Positions 36,318 through 45,100 of a stretch of DNA of 64,000 nucleotides are shown piece after piece (positions within the stretch are counted from its first letter, which is position 1; each line of letters starts with the position of its first letter). The stretch comes from a bacterium. GTDB lineage: Bacteria > Krumholzibacteriota > Krumholzibacteriia > LZORAL124-64-63. The notes under the pieces were generated by a model that saw nothing but the letters and a program-made list of their open reading frames with translations, was not told the DNA's origin and did no database searches. A program made the translations under genes and the position numbers. Location of the stretch: the NCBI GenBank assembly GCA_016712675.1, contig JADJQR010000001.1, forward strand, positions 2,356,001 to 2,420,000, in the 5' to 3' direction.

Positions 36318-37363
36318 GCCTTGCCTCCATGCACCACGGTCCCGTGCTCGTGCGTCCTGAGGAAGAGATCCTCCAGCCCTGTTCGCCGCGGCTCGACGGC
36401 CAGGACCGGCAGCCCTGCGGCGTGGCAGGCGTCCAGCAGCTCACGCAACTGCTGCGTGTCGGCCGCCGCCAGATCCGCGGGCCCCTGCGCGGCGGCGGTG
36501 TCACCGCCGCCCGACAGCGCCCACGGCGGCAGGCCACAGCGCGCTGCCTCTCCGAGGCACCCGGCCGCGCGCACCCGATAGGCACACGCGTCCGCCAGCG
36601 CGCCCAGACGCTCGTTCAGCACCAACCTGCCCTCGCGCAGGATGCCCACCGCGTCGGCCAGTTGCTCGACGTCCGGAACGATATGGCTGGACAGGACGAT
36701 CGTGCATCCTTGGTTCTTCAGCTCCTGGAGCAGCGTGCGCACCTCGCGGCGCCCCATCGGATCGAGGCCCGACATCGGCTCATCGAGGATAAGCAGTTCG
36801 GGCTCGCCCAGCAGCGCCTGCGCCAGACCCAGCCGCTGCAGCATGCCCTTGGAGTACTTGCCAAGTCGGCGGCCCGCATCCGGCATCATCCCCACGCGGC
36901 GCAGCGCACCATCGACGCGGTCCCGGCGCTCGCGGCGGGGCACATCCAGCAGGTCGCAGTAGAATTCCAGCAACTCGCGACCGGTCAGGTAGTCGAAGAA
37001 GTACGGGCGCTCCGGGAGATAGCCGATACGCGCGCGCGCGCGGCGGTCCCGGTGGTCGCAACCGAGCAGCGTGATCTCGCCGCGGTCCGGACGCACGAGG
37101 TCCAACAGGCAGCCGATGGTCGTCGTCTTGCCGGCACCATTGTGGCCGAGCAGGGCGAAGACCTCACCGCGGCCGACGCTGAACGAGACGCCCTCGACGC
37201 CGCGCAGGCGGCGGCGGGCGAAGCCGGAGCGGAAGGTCTTGGTCAGATCGGCGACCCGCAGGGCGGGCGGCTGCGCGGCGCGGGAGACGGGGATCGCCGA
37301 TCCCGCGATCAGCGCGGCGGCCGGGACCAGCGGCTCGTTTTCGACCAGGACTTGACGGGTCAT
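36314..37363 (-). CDS. ABC transporter ATP-binding protein in pilus cluster (PilH-position)
   Basis: 349 residues from ATG 37363 with GGAGGT upstream. About 40 extra residues precede the domain. Walker A is GHNGAGKTTTIG, the signature is YSKGMLQRLGLAQALLG, Walker B is LLILDEPMSGLDPMG, and the switch histidine is in LSSHIVPDVEQ. The C-terminal 120 residues carry a proline/alanine-rich regulatory part. It pairs with the permease immediately downstream. Confidence 0.92.
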   Translation of the reverse strand: MTRQVLVENEPLVPAAALIAGSAIPVSRAAQPPALRVADLTKTFRSGFARRRLRGVEGVSFSVGRGEVFALLGHNGAGKTTTIGCLLDLVRPDRGEITLLGCDHRDRRARARIGYLPERPYFFDYLTGRELLEFYCDLLDVPRRERRDRVDGALRRVGMMPDAGRRLGKYSKGMLQRLGLAQALLGEPELLILDEPMSGLDPMGRREVRTLLQELKNQGCTIVLSSHIVPDVEQLADAVGILREGRLVLNERLGALADACAYRVRAAGCLGEAARCGLPPWALSGGGDTAAAQGPADLAAADTQQLRELLDACHAAGLPVLAVEPRRTGLEDLFLRTHEHGTVVHGGKA

Positions 37364-37388
37364 CGCCCACCTCCGGTGTCGCGCGGCA

Positions 37389-37415
37389 GCCACGGGGCTG
37401 TTTGCGCCCCGTGGC
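37389..37415 (-). terminator. hairpin after the second pilin gene
   Basis: GCCACGGGGC at 37389-37398 pairs exactly with GCCCCGTGGC at 37406-37415, loop TGTTTGC. An outer helix (37383-37389 with 37423-37429) is possible. It stands between the pilin stop at 37481 and the ABC ATPase start at 37363, with no T run. It may separate abundant pilin mRNA from the transporter genes. Confidence 0.5.
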
Positions 37416-37480
37416 GGCCGTTTGCCGCGGTATCACAGGCAGGATTGCAACTGGGGTGCCACCGGGGCCGGGCCGGTCGG

Positions 37481-37891
37481 CTACTGGCCGTTGCCGACGG
37501 TCATGACGACCCCGCTTGGACCGGCGGCCGTGATGACGTAGCCGACGGGTGCGCCGTTCTGCATCACGAGTTCGACGCCGACCTGGCCGGGCGCGCCGGC
37601 AGCGGCCCCGAACTGGGGCTCGCTCGGTGCGCCCGTGAACGGGTTGGCCATCAGGCCCTGGCCTGGCAGGAACGGCGTGATGTCGGCGGCCGCCACGGAG
37701 TAGACGCCGCCGTGCGTGGCAGCGTAGTTCTCGATGGCCAGCTGGAGCGCGTGGGCGTTGCTCTTGGTCCCCGCGACCTTGGCGTGCTCCTGCATGCTCG
37801 TGTAGTTGGGGATGGCCAGCGCAGCGAGGATGCCGATCACGGCGACGACAATCATCAGTTCGATCAGGGTGAAGCCATCGCGATTGCTCAT
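37481..37891 (-). CDS. type IV pilin (second, PilA-like)
   Basis: 136 residues from ATG 37891 with AAGGAGACGG upstream. The short leader MSNRDG is followed by FTLIELMIVVAVIGILAALA, the class III prepilin site with glutamate at +5. The globular part ends in ITPFLPGQGLMANPFTGAPSEP and a QNGAPVGYVITAAGP strand. It resembles PilA at 38.6 kb in N-terminus and general plan. Either could be the major pilin; only the other has its own sigma-54 promoter. Confidence 0.93.
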   Translation of the reverse strand: MSNRDGFTLIELMIVVAVIGILAALAIPNYTSMQEHAKVAGTKSNAHALQLAIENYAATHGGVYSVAAADITPFLPGQGLMANPFTGAPSEPQFGAAAGAPGQVGVELVMQNGAPVGYVITAAGPSGVVMTVGNGQ

Positions 37892-37931
37892 GGTTCCGTC
37901 TCCTTCTCCCCCATGCATGTCGTGACCCATC

Positions 37932-38555
37932 TCAATGACCGGTGGCGGGGCTGGTGCCGCGCAAGGTGGCCAGCCGCCGCGGTTGCGTCCCGCCCTTGCC
38001 CCAGGCCTCGATGACGTAGCCTCCGCCCGGCGCCGGACGGTAGGTCAGGTCGCCGGCGGCACCGCGGAAGAGCGTGGGCTCGCCGGTGTAGGGGTTGCGT
38101 GGCGCCCGGCCACCTGGCAACCAGGGCAGCAGTTCGAGCGCGTTGCGCGCGTAGTGACCGCCGTTCGCGGCGGCGTGCGTCTCGGCAGCCAGTTGCAGCG
38201 TGGCGGCGCCGGCGGCGATCGCCGCTTCGTCCGCACGCGCCTGCAGCCGGACACGGGTCGGCTCGCTGACCACGAACACGAGGCTCAGTACGAGGCTGGC
38301 CGCCCCGGCGGAGAAGACGAGGTCGGCTGCCACCGGACGGCCCGGCCGCCGAAAGCGGAAAGCCGGTCGCTGGAGGCGGATACGCGGGAGCGCGAGTTTC
38401 GCCGGCAGTTTCGGCGCGGAGAGTTTCAGACCCCCGGGCAACCGGGACCGACCGGCCGGCGCTGCCGTCCCAGCCGGCGTCCCGCTGTCCGTTGCCGAAA
38501 CCGCCACCGGTCCCTCGGGGCCGATCGCCGTGCTTCTGTCGGTCGCCTCGCCCAT
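37932..38555 (-). CDS. pilin-domain protein without prepilin leader
   Basis: 207 residues. About 75 residues rich in Pro, Ala, Arg and Lys come first, then one membrane segment (LVFSAGAASLVLSLVFVV, about 79-97), then a C-terminal domain clearly related to the two neighbouring pilins: LQLAAETHAAANGGHYA, LPGGRAPRNPYTGEP, GGGYVIEAWGKGG. There is no G-FTLIE prepilin site; GRPVAADLV is a poor substitute. It would thus be an inner-membrane protein with a pilin-like periplasmic head. ATG 38555 has a GGGGGG stretch upstream. It may regulate, cap or nucleate pili; function unknown. Confidence 0.8.
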   Translation of the reverse strand: MGEATDRSTAIGPEGPVAVSATDSGTPAGTAAPAGRSRLPGGLKLSAPKLPAKLALPRIRLQRPAFRFRRPGRPVAADLVFSAGAASLVLSLVFVVSEPTRVRLQARADEAAIAAGAATLQLAAETHAAANGGHYARNALELLPWLPGGRAPRNPYTGEPTLFRGAAGDLTYRPAPGGGYVIEAWGKGGTQPRRLATLRGTSPATGH

Positions 38556-38582
38556 CGTCGCCCCCCGTCCACCTTCGACGAA

Positions 38583-38612
38583 GGGACGGAGCCGCGTGCA
38601 CGGCCCCGTCCC
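38583..38612 (-). terminator. terminator-like hairpin after pilA
   Basis: GGGACGG at 38583-38589 pairs with CCGTCCC at 38606-38612, and GCCG at 38591-38594 with CGGC at 38601-38604, one mismatch between them, six-base loop. On the minus strand it is followed by TTCGTCG. It lies 27 bases after the pilA stop, before the pilin-domain gene. Confidence 0.55.
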
Positions 38613-38638
38613 GATCAGACCATCCGGCAGGGCGTCGA

Positions 38639-39049
38639 CTACGAACCGCTGACCAGCGTCAGGATCGTCGCGTCCTTGCCGAAGCCGGTGATGGTGTAGC
38701 CGACGTTCACGCCGCCCTGCACCACGGCCACGATGCCGACTTCACCCGGGTTCGCGGCAGCAGCGGCGAAGCGGGGCTCGCTCGGGTTGCCGTCGAACGC
38801 GTTGTCCAGCAGCGCGCCGCCCGGCAGCAGCGGGGTCAGATCGCCGGCGGCATCCGAGTAGATGCCGTCGTTGCGGACCGCGAAGTCCTCGGCCGCCAGC
38901 TGCACGGTGTGCGCCGCACCCTTGACCTTGGCTTCCTTGGCACGGTCCTGCATGCTGATGAAGTTCGGGATCGCGATGGCGGCCAGAATACCGATGATGA
39001 CCACGACGATCATGAGCTCGATCAGCGTAAAGCCTTTGCGATTCAGCAT
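38639..39049 (-). CDS. pilA: type IV major pilin candidate PilA
   Basis: 136 residues. Leader MLNRKG, cleavage before FTLIELMIVVVIIGILAAIA with glutamate at +5, and a globular domain containing VQLAAEDFAVRNDGIYS, LTPLLPGGALLDNAFDGNP and VGYTITGFGKDA. No cysteine pair is present. It has AAGGAG upstream, a perfect sigma-54 promoter 92 bases before the start, and a hairpin after the stop, all expected for a strongly expressed major pilin under PilSR. Confidence 0.95.
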   Translation of the reverse strand: MLNRKGFTLIELMIVVVIIGILAAIAIPNFISMQDRAKEAKVKGAAHTVQLAAEDFAVRNDGIYSDAAGDLTPLLPGGALLDNAFDGNPSEPRFAAAAANPGEVGIVAVVQGGVNVGYTITGFGKDATILTLVSGS

Positions 39050-39140
39050 TGTCCCACTCCTTGGACTGGGGCCCGGGGGCCCGCGTGCGCTTGCCGGGTA
39101 GAGCCGGCGCTCCTGTGGCTGCGTTCGGCGCCTTCGCGTT

Positions 39141-39155
39141 GCAACGGCCGTGCCA
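39141..39155 (-). promoter_or_regulatory. sigma-54 promoter upstream of pilA
   Basis: Minus strand TGGCACGGCCGTTGC followed by A: an exact match to TGGCACG-N4-TTGCA. It lies in the 261-base pilR-pilA spacer, which shows no gene. The leader before pilA would be about 80 bases. Confidence 0.9.
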
Positions 39156-39310
39156 TCCGGTGGCGGCGACGGCCCGTTTTGTAACCCACATCAGGTCCTC
39201 AGGTTACGGCGACAGCGGAAGCGAGTTCTCCAGCCCGGCCACCTTTTGACCCTGCACATTGCCCGCGGCAGCCGGAACGGACCGTGCATCTGCTCACCGG
39301 CGAAGGCCCG

Positions 39311-40822
39311 TCAGGACCCGACCGTCTCGGGTTCCGGGGACCTGGCCGGGGCCGGCGACCCGTCCTGCTCGCGCAGCTGGTCGTCGATGGCCGCGAGCAG
39401 TTCCTCGCCTGCGGTGCCGGCCAGTTCCTCGGCCAGCGCCTGCGGGTCATCATCGTCCTGGACGCCGTACTTCTTGAGCTTTCGATAAAGCGTCGAGGCG
39501 TTGATGCCCAGGATATCGGCCGTCTGCTTGCGCGCCCGCCCCGTCCCCTCGAGCACGGCCAGGATGTGCGCCTTCTCCAGATCCTCCAGCGTCCACGGTC
39601 CGCCGACGGACAAGTGGCCGCCGGCGGCGGGCCCCTGCTGTGCGTCGGCGATGAACGCCGGCAGGTCGCGCACCGTGATGCGACTGCCTTCGCGGATGAT
39701 GCTGGCACGTTCGATCACGTTCTCCAGCTCGCGCACGTTCCCCGGCCACTCGTAGGCCTGGAGCGCGCGCAGGGCGCTATCGTCGAGCATGCTCGCCAGC
39801 GGTCCCTGGTACTCGCCCGCACAGCAGCGCCGCAGGAAGTGGTCGACCAGCAGTGGTATGTCGTCCAGACGCTCCCGCAGGGACGGCAGGATCAGAGGGA
39901 TGACGTTGAGCCGGTAGTAGAGGTCGGTGCGGAAGCGGCCCTTGGCCACCTCGTCCTCCAGGTCACGGTTCGTCGCCGCGATCACGCGCACGTTCACCTT
40001 CACCGGGCTGCTGCTGCCCACCGGGTAGATCTCGCGTTCCTGCAGCATGCGCAGCAGCTTGACCTGGATGGCGTGAGGCGTCTCGCCGATCTCGTCCAGG
40101 AAGATGGTCCCGCCCTCGGCCTGGCGGCAGAAGCCGTCGTGGTCGCGATCGGCGCCCGTGAACGAGCCCTTCACGTGCCCGAACAGCTGGCTCTCGAGCA
40201 GCGTCTCGGGAATGGCACCGCAGTTGATGGCGACAAAGGTCTCGTTCGCGCGGTCGGAGCGCTGGTGGATCGACTGCGCGATCAGCTCCTTGCCCGTGCC
40301 GCTCTCGCCGTTGATCAGGATCGTGGCCGTCGTCGACGCGATCTTGTCGACCATCTTGAAGACCGAGCGCATGCGCGGGCTCTGGCCGATGATCGACTTC
40401 GAGCTCTTCTTCTTCGTCAGCTCGCGACGCAGATCCTGCGCCTCGGTCCGCGCCTGGCGCAGGGCCAGTGCGTTGCGCACGACGATCTTGATCTCGTCGT
40501 TCTTGCAGTGCTTCTGCAGGTAGCTGAAGGCGCCCAGGTTCACGGCGTCGATGGCCGATTGCTCGCTCGCGTAGGCGGTCATGATGACCACGGGCGTCGT
40601 CGGGTCCAGCGCCTTGACCCCCTTCAGCAGCTGGATGCCGTCCATCTTCGGCATCTGGATATCGGTCATGACCAGGTCGGCCGGTTCCTGCCCGATCGCC
40701 TGGAGGGCCTCGGCGCCCGAGTGGGCGGTGCGCACGGTGTAGCCCTCCTTGCGCAGCAGGATCGACAGGTACTGGCACATGGAGTCTTCGTCGTCGACGA
40801 CCAGGATGCGGCCCAGGGGCAT
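39311..40822 (-). CDS. pilR: sigma-54-dependent response regulator PilR
   Basis: 503 residues. The receiver domain has the phosphorylated aspartate in [14 protein letters not shown]. The AAA+ domain has Walker [10 protein letters not shown], the sigma-54 contact loop as GSFTGAD (usually GAFTGA), Walker [12 protein letters not shown] and the arginine-finger segment [13 protein letters not shown] Fis-type helix-turn-helix ([21 protein letters not shown]) follows, then an unusual acidic tail of about 50 residues. It should activate the pilA and pilM promoters described here. Confidence 0.94.
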   Translation of the reverse strand: MPLGRILVVDDEDSMCQYLSILLRKEGYTVRTAHSGAEALQAIGQEPADLVMTDIQMPKMDGIQLLKGVKALDPTTPVVIMTAYASEQSAIDAVNLGAFSYLQKHCKNDEIKIVVRNALALRQARTEAQDLRRELTKKKSSKSIIGQSPRMRSVFKMVDKIASTTATILINGESGTGKELIAQSIHQRSDRANETFVAINCGAIPETLLESQLFGHVKGSFTGADRDHDGFCRQAEGGTIFLDEIGETPHAIQVKLLRMLQEREIYPVGSSSPVKVNVRVIAATNRDLEDEVAKGRFRTDLYYRLNVIPLILPSLRERLDDIPLLVDHFLRRCCAGEYQGPLASMLDDSALRALQAYEWPGNVRELENVIERASIIREGSRITVRDLPAFIADAQQGPAAGGHLSVGGPWTLEDLEKAHILAVLEGTGRARKQTADILGINASTLYRKLKKYGVQDDDDPQALAEELAGTAGEELLAAIDDQLREQDGSPAPARSPEPETVGS

Positions 40823-40991
40823 GGGAGTTCTCCTCGGTGGCGGTGCGGTCGGCCGGGCTTTTTGCAGCGTCTTCAGTGGTATCGACCGCAGGTCGCGCGT
40901 CTTTATGATCTATTCTGTGTTTTTTGCACTTCTACGCGGGTAGGATCGGCAGGGTGCGGTCGTTCCGGGGGCGCGGGCGGGCGGCGAGGGC

Positions 40992-42755
40992 TCAGGCAGG
41001 CAGCAAATCGTGCTTCCCGGCGACGGCGGCAGCGCCGGTGCCGGTGCCGGTTACAGGCGAGGCGTCGGCCGGCAGGTCCACGCGCGGCCAGCGGACACGG
41101 AAGATGGCGCCGCCGCCGGGCGCGTCCTCGGCCCGGACGGTGCCGCCGTGCCCGGCCGCGATGCGGGCGACCACCGACAATCCCAGGCCGGTGCCGCCCT
41201 CCTTCGTGGTCTTGAAGGGCAGGAAGAGACTGTCGCGGATGTCGGCTTCGATGCCGGGGCCGTCATCGGTGACCGTGAGCTCGAACGACTCGCCCCCCTC
41301 AACGAGGTGCAGCCCCAGGCGGACGCGCCCCTGATAGCGCATCGCCTCGCAGGCGTTGATAGCGAGATTGAGCGCCAGCTGCGTCAGCTGGCCGGGATCG
41401 GCCACCAGTTCCAGGTCGCACGGAGTCACCTCCGCCGAGATGCGCACGTCACCGCGTGCGGCCAATGCATGCTGACGCACCAGCAGCAGGATCTCGTCGC
41501 GGAAGCCGGCAGCGGCGAAGCGCCGGCGGGCCACCGGTCGCATGCGCGAGTAGGCTAGGAAGTCGTTGATGATCGAGTTGACCCGGTTGCTCTCCTTGAG
41601 CACCAGGTCGAAAAGCTGCTGCTGATAGCCTTCCAGGACCAGTTCCCCGGACAGCATCTCCACCGAGCCACGGATGCTCGCCAGCGGGTTGCGGATCTCG
41701 TGCGCGATGCTGGCAGCCAGCTCGCCGATGGCGGCCAGGCGGTCGGTCTCCCGGCGCCGCGCCACCAGTTCCTTCTCCAATGTCAGGTCGGTGAAGACGG
41801 CGACGGCGCCGGTGATCTCGCCACGCGCGCCGGTCACGTGGCTGACGTTCAGGCCGACGGGCACGGACCGTCCGCGCTGCCGTAGCGTGATCTCGCCGCG
41901 GGCCACCGCGGGACCCCCCATGGCGACCGGCAGCACGACCGCTGCGAGCGCCTCCAGCCCGCCCTCGACGAGAGTCCCGATCGGCGCTCCCAGCAGCTGC
42001 GTGTCCTCGCAGCCGACGATGCGGCAGCCGGCCGGGTTGACACGGGTAATGATGCCGCGCGTGTCGACCGTCAGCAGGCCGCTGCGCAGGCAGTCGAGGA
42101 TGTCGCGGACCTCGCGCCGGGCCTGCTCGGCCTGGCGCTGGCTGCGCGCATGTTCGCGCCGCCGCCGCTCCAGGCGCTCGGCCAGCTCGCCGCTCAGCAT
42201 GCCGACGACCGTGAACAGCGAAACGTGCAGCGCCGTGACCAGCACCGGCCAGCCGCCGACGAAGGGCGGACTTCCCGCCGCGCTGCGACCGGTCGCCAGC
42301 CAGCCCACGGCCAGGCCGGCATGCCCTCCCGCCACCAGCACCGAGGCCGTGCCGGCCACGACCAGCGACCAGCGCCGGTCCAGGTAGTTCGCGGCGAACA
42401 TGATAGGAACGCAGGCGACCAGGGGGATCACGGAGTACGGGCCACCTGTGAAGTGCACCAGTAACCCGACGGCCACCGTATCGGCCAGGACCTGGAACAC
42501 GAGCAGTGGCCGCTGCGGGACGCCCGCCACCAGCGCGGCCCACGTGACCGCGAGCGACGTCATCAGCAGCCCGAGCGCCGCCAGCACCCCGGGCAACGAG
42601 CTGTCCACGCCACCCACCACGTCGGCGGCCACAGCCAGCGCGACCAGCGCCACGGCCATCAGCAGTCGCCAGCGCAGCAGGCGGGCGGCCGGGTCGCGGC
42701 CCCCGGCCTCGTCGGCCGGCGCCGCGGCCCGGCCGCCGCGTTCGAGGGCGGACAA
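40992..42755 (-). CDS. pilS: sensor histidine kinase PilS
   Basis: 587 residues from a TTG at 42755 with GGGAGG eight bases upstream, two bases after pilC. About six membrane segments (residues 30-195) form the sensor, then a coiled coil, a PAS domain (about 225-330), the phospho-acceptor [20 protein letters not shown] and an ATPase domain ([28 protein letters not shown]). PilS is thought to read pilin in the membrane and phosphorylate PilR. The 169-base gap to pilR contains an AT-rich patch but no motif I trust. Confidence 0.92.
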   Translation of the reverse strand: MSALERGGRAAAPADEAGGRDPAARLLRWRLLMAVALVALAVAADVVGGVDSSLPGVLAALGLLMTSLAVTWAALVAGVPQRPLLVFQVLADTVAVGLLVHFTGGPYSVIPLVACVPIMFAANYLDRRWSLVVAGTASVLVAGGHAGLAVGWLATGRSAAGSPPFVGGWPVLVTALHVSLFTVVGMLSGELAERLERRRREHARSQRQAEQARREVRDILDCLRSGLLTVDTRGIITRVNPAGCRIVGCEDTQLLGAPIGTLVEGGLEALAAVVLPVAMGGPAVARGEITLRQRGRSVPVGLNVSHVTGARGEITGAVAVFTDLTLEKELVARRRETDRLAAIGELAASIAHEIRNPLASIRGSVEMLSGELVLEGYQQQLFDLVLKESNRVNSIINDFLAYSRMRPVARRRFAAAGFRDEILLLVRQHALAARGDVRISAEVTPCDLELVADPGQLTQLALNLAINACEAMRYQGRVRLGLHLVEGGESFELTVTDDGPGIEADIRDSLFLPFKTTKEGGTGLGLSVVARIAAGHGGTVRAEDAPGGGAIFRVRWPRVDLPADASPVTGTGTGAAAVAGKHDLLPA

Positions 42756-42757
42756 GG

Positions 42758-43978
42758 TCAGCCTCCCACCACGCTCGACATCTTGAACATCGGCAGGTAC
42801 ATCGCCACGAGCATGCCGCCGACCATCGTACCCATGACGACGATCATGATCGGCTCGATGGCCGCGGTCAGCGCCTCGACCGCCGCGTCCACCTCGTCAT
42901 CGTAGAAGTCGGCGATCTTCGACAGCATCTCGTCGAGGGCGCCGGTCTGCTCGCCGATGCCGATCATCTGCACGACCATCGGCGGGAAGACGCCGCTCTC
43001 GCGCAAGGGCTGGGCGATGGTCTCGCCCTGGCTGATGCTGCGGGCGGTGGCCTCGATGGCCTCCTGCATCACCTTGTTGCCGGCCGTCCGCGAGGTGATC
43101 TCCAGGCCCTGCAGGATGGGCACGCCCGAGCCGATCAGCGTGCCGAGCGTCCTTGTGAACCGGGCCACCGAGGACTTGAGCACGACGTTGCCCAGGATGG
43201 GAATGCGCATCGCCAGGCGGTCGGTCGCGCGACGCCCGTTGTTGGTCGCACGGTAGCGCTTGAACAGCCAGGTCAGGGCCAGGGAGCCGCCCAGCATCGC
43301 CCACCAGTAGGCACGGATGAAGTCCGAGATGCCCATCACGATCCGCGTGGGCGCCGGCAGCGTGCCGCCGAAATCGGAGAACATCTTGGCGAAGACCGGG
43401 ATGACGAACATGAGCATGAAGATGCAGGCGCCGCCGGCCACCGTCAGCACGATCACCGGGTAGGTCATCGCGCCCTTGACCTTGCGCTGCAGGGCGTCCG
43501 CTTTCTCCAGGAAGATCGCCAGGCGGCTGAGGATCACGTCCAGGATACCGCCCGCCTCACCGGCGGCGATCATGTTCGAGTAGAGGTCGGAGAACACCCG
43601 CGGATGCTTCTCCATGGCCTCGGCCAGGGTCGAACCGCTCTCCACGTCGGCGGTCACCTGCATGACCACCTCCTTGAAGTGGGGCTTGTCCAGCTGGCGC
43701 CCGAGCACGTCCAGGCACTGCACCAGCGGCAGACCGGCGTTGACCATGGTGGCAAACTGGCGCGTGAAGACCGACAGGTCCTTGACGCCCACGCCCTTCT
43801 TCTTGAAGAAGCCGCCCAGGGCAGCGCTCTTCTGCTTCTTGCGGACCGAGACGATGACCAGGCGCCGCTTGCGCAGGTACTCGTTCACGGCCGACTTGTC
43901 GGGCGCTTCGTACTCGCCCGTCAGGACCTCGCCCTTGGCGGTCTTGCCTGTCCACTGGAATACGGTCGTCGCACTCAC
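42758..43978 (-). CDS. pilC: type IV pilus inner-membrane platform protein PilC
   Basis: 406 residues from GTG 43978 with GGGGAGG upstream. Two GspF domains are visible: FTRQFATMVNAGLPLVQCLDVL first and FTRTLGTLIGSGVPILQGLEIT second, each followed by the FPPMVVQMI-type and GEAGGILD/GEQTGALDEML turns. Three membrane segments are present. PilC couples the PilB/PilT motors to pilin handling. Confidence 0.95.
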   Translation of the reverse strand: MSATTVFQWTGKTAKGEVLTGEYEAPDKSAVNEYLRKRRLVIVSVRKKQKSAALGGFFKKKGVGVKDLSVFTRQFATMVNAGLPLVQCLDVLGRQLDKPHFKEVVMQVTADVESGSTLAEAMEKHPRVFSDLYSNMIAAGEAGGILDVILSRLAIFLEKADALQRKVKGAMTYPVIVLTVAGGACIFMLMFVIPVFAKMFSDFGGTLPAPTRIVMGISDFIRAYWWAMLGGSLALTWLFKRYRATNNGRRATDRLAMRIPILGNVVLKSSVARFTRTLGTLIGSGVPILQGLEITSRTAGNKVMQEAIEATARSISQGETIAQPLRESGVFPPMVVQMIGIGEQTGALDEMLSKIADFYDDEVDAAVEALTAAIEPIMIVVMGTMVGGMLVAMYLPMFKMSSVVGG

Positions 43979-43991
43979 GGGTGCCTCCCCT

Positions 43992-45065
43992 TCAGCGCAC
44001 GCCGGCGGGTTCGCCGAGCATCTGCAGAAGCTCCGCCACATCCGAGCTGCGGCTGAGCGCCTCGTCCATGGTGATCCACTTGTTCACGACCGCCTGGTGC
44101 AGCGACTGGTTCATCGTCTGCATGCCGTGCTTCTGGCCGGCCTGCATCAGGCCGTAGATCTGGTGCACCTTGTCGTCGCGGACCAGCGCCTTGATGGCCG
44201 GCGTGCAGACCATGATCTCCAGGGCCAGCACGCGGCCGGCGCCCTTGGCCCGCGGGATGAGCTGCTGCGTCAACACGCCAGACAGGCAGAACGACAGCTG
44301 CGAGCGGACCTGGTTCTGCTGGCCGTTCGGAAAGACATCGACGATGCGGTTGATCGTCTCGAAGGTGCTGTTCGTGTGCAGCGTCGCCAGCGCCAGGTGG
44401 CCGGTCTCGGCGATCGTCAGGGCGGCCTGGATCGTCTCCCGGTCCCGCATCTCGCCGATCAGGATCACGTCAGGGTCCTGGCGCAGCACGTACTTCAGCG
44501 CGTCCGGGAAGCTTTTCGTGTCCGAGTTGACCTCGCGCTGGTTGACCACGCAGCCCTTGTGCTGGTGCACGAACTCGATCGGGTCCTCGATGGTGATGAT
44601 GTGGCCGCGGCGCGCCGTGTTGATCGTGTCGACCATCGTCGCCAACGTCGTCGACTTGCCGCTGCCGGTGGGGCCGGTGACCAGCACCAGGCCCTGCGTC
44701 TTGTTGATCAGCGTCCGGCAGATGGGCGGCAGACCGAGCTGCTCGAAGGTGTGGATCTGGTACGGGATCTGGCGCAGCGCCATCGCTGTCACGCCGCGCT
44801 GCTGGAATACGTTCGCGCGGAAGCGGCTGATGCCCTGCACTCCGAACGAGAAGTCCAGTTCGTGCTCGTTCTCGAAGCGCTTCTTCTGTTCATCGTTCAG
44901 GATGCTGTAGGCCAGGCGCCGCGTGTCCTCCCCGGTCAGGGTCGGGAACTGCGTCGCGAACATGTTTCCGTCGATGCGGTACTGCGGCGGCAGGCCCGCC
45001 GTGATGTGCAGGTCGCTGGCCCCCTTGGCCACCATCTCCTCGAGCAGTTCGCGCATACCAAGCAC
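43992..45065 (-). CDS. pilT: pilus retraction ATPase PilT
   Basis: 357 residues from GTG 45065, chosen over ATG 45056 because GGGGGAGG has better spacing. GASDLHITAGLPPQYRIDG opens the N-terminal domain; Walker A is GPTGSGKSTT, the Asp box IITIEDPIEF, Walker B LIGEMRDRETI, and the His box LATLHTNST. The C-terminal retraction motif appears as AIKALVRDDKVHQIYGLMQAG, close to the usual AIRNLIRE. It drives pilus retraction for twitching and DNA uptake. Confidence 0.95.
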   Translation of the reverse strand: MLGMRELLEEMVAKGASDLHITAGLPPQYRIDGNMFATQFPTLTGEDTRRLAYSILNDEQKKRFENEHELDFSFGVQGISRFRANVFQQRGVTAMALRQIPYQIHTFEQLGLPPICRTLINKTQGLVLVTGPTGSGKSTTLATMVDTINTARRGHIITIEDPIEFVHQHKGCVVNQREVNSDTKSFPDALKYVLRQDPDVILIGEMRDRETIQAALTIAETGHLALATLHTNSTFETINRIVDVFPNGQQNQVRSQLSFCLSGVLTQQLIPRAKGAGRVLALEIMVCTPAIKALVRDDKVHQIYGLMQAGQKHGMQTMNQSLHQAVVNKWITMDEALSRSSDVAELLQMLGEPAGVR

Positions 45066-45100
45066 TTCGGTTCCTCCCCCGGGACGAGTCGGCGACTCCG

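Noticed and set aside
40823-40991. AT-rich patch between pilS and pilR as a pilR promoter or terminator
   Set aside because: Runs of A and T are present but no hexamer pair or stem stands out; only the base composition is unusual.
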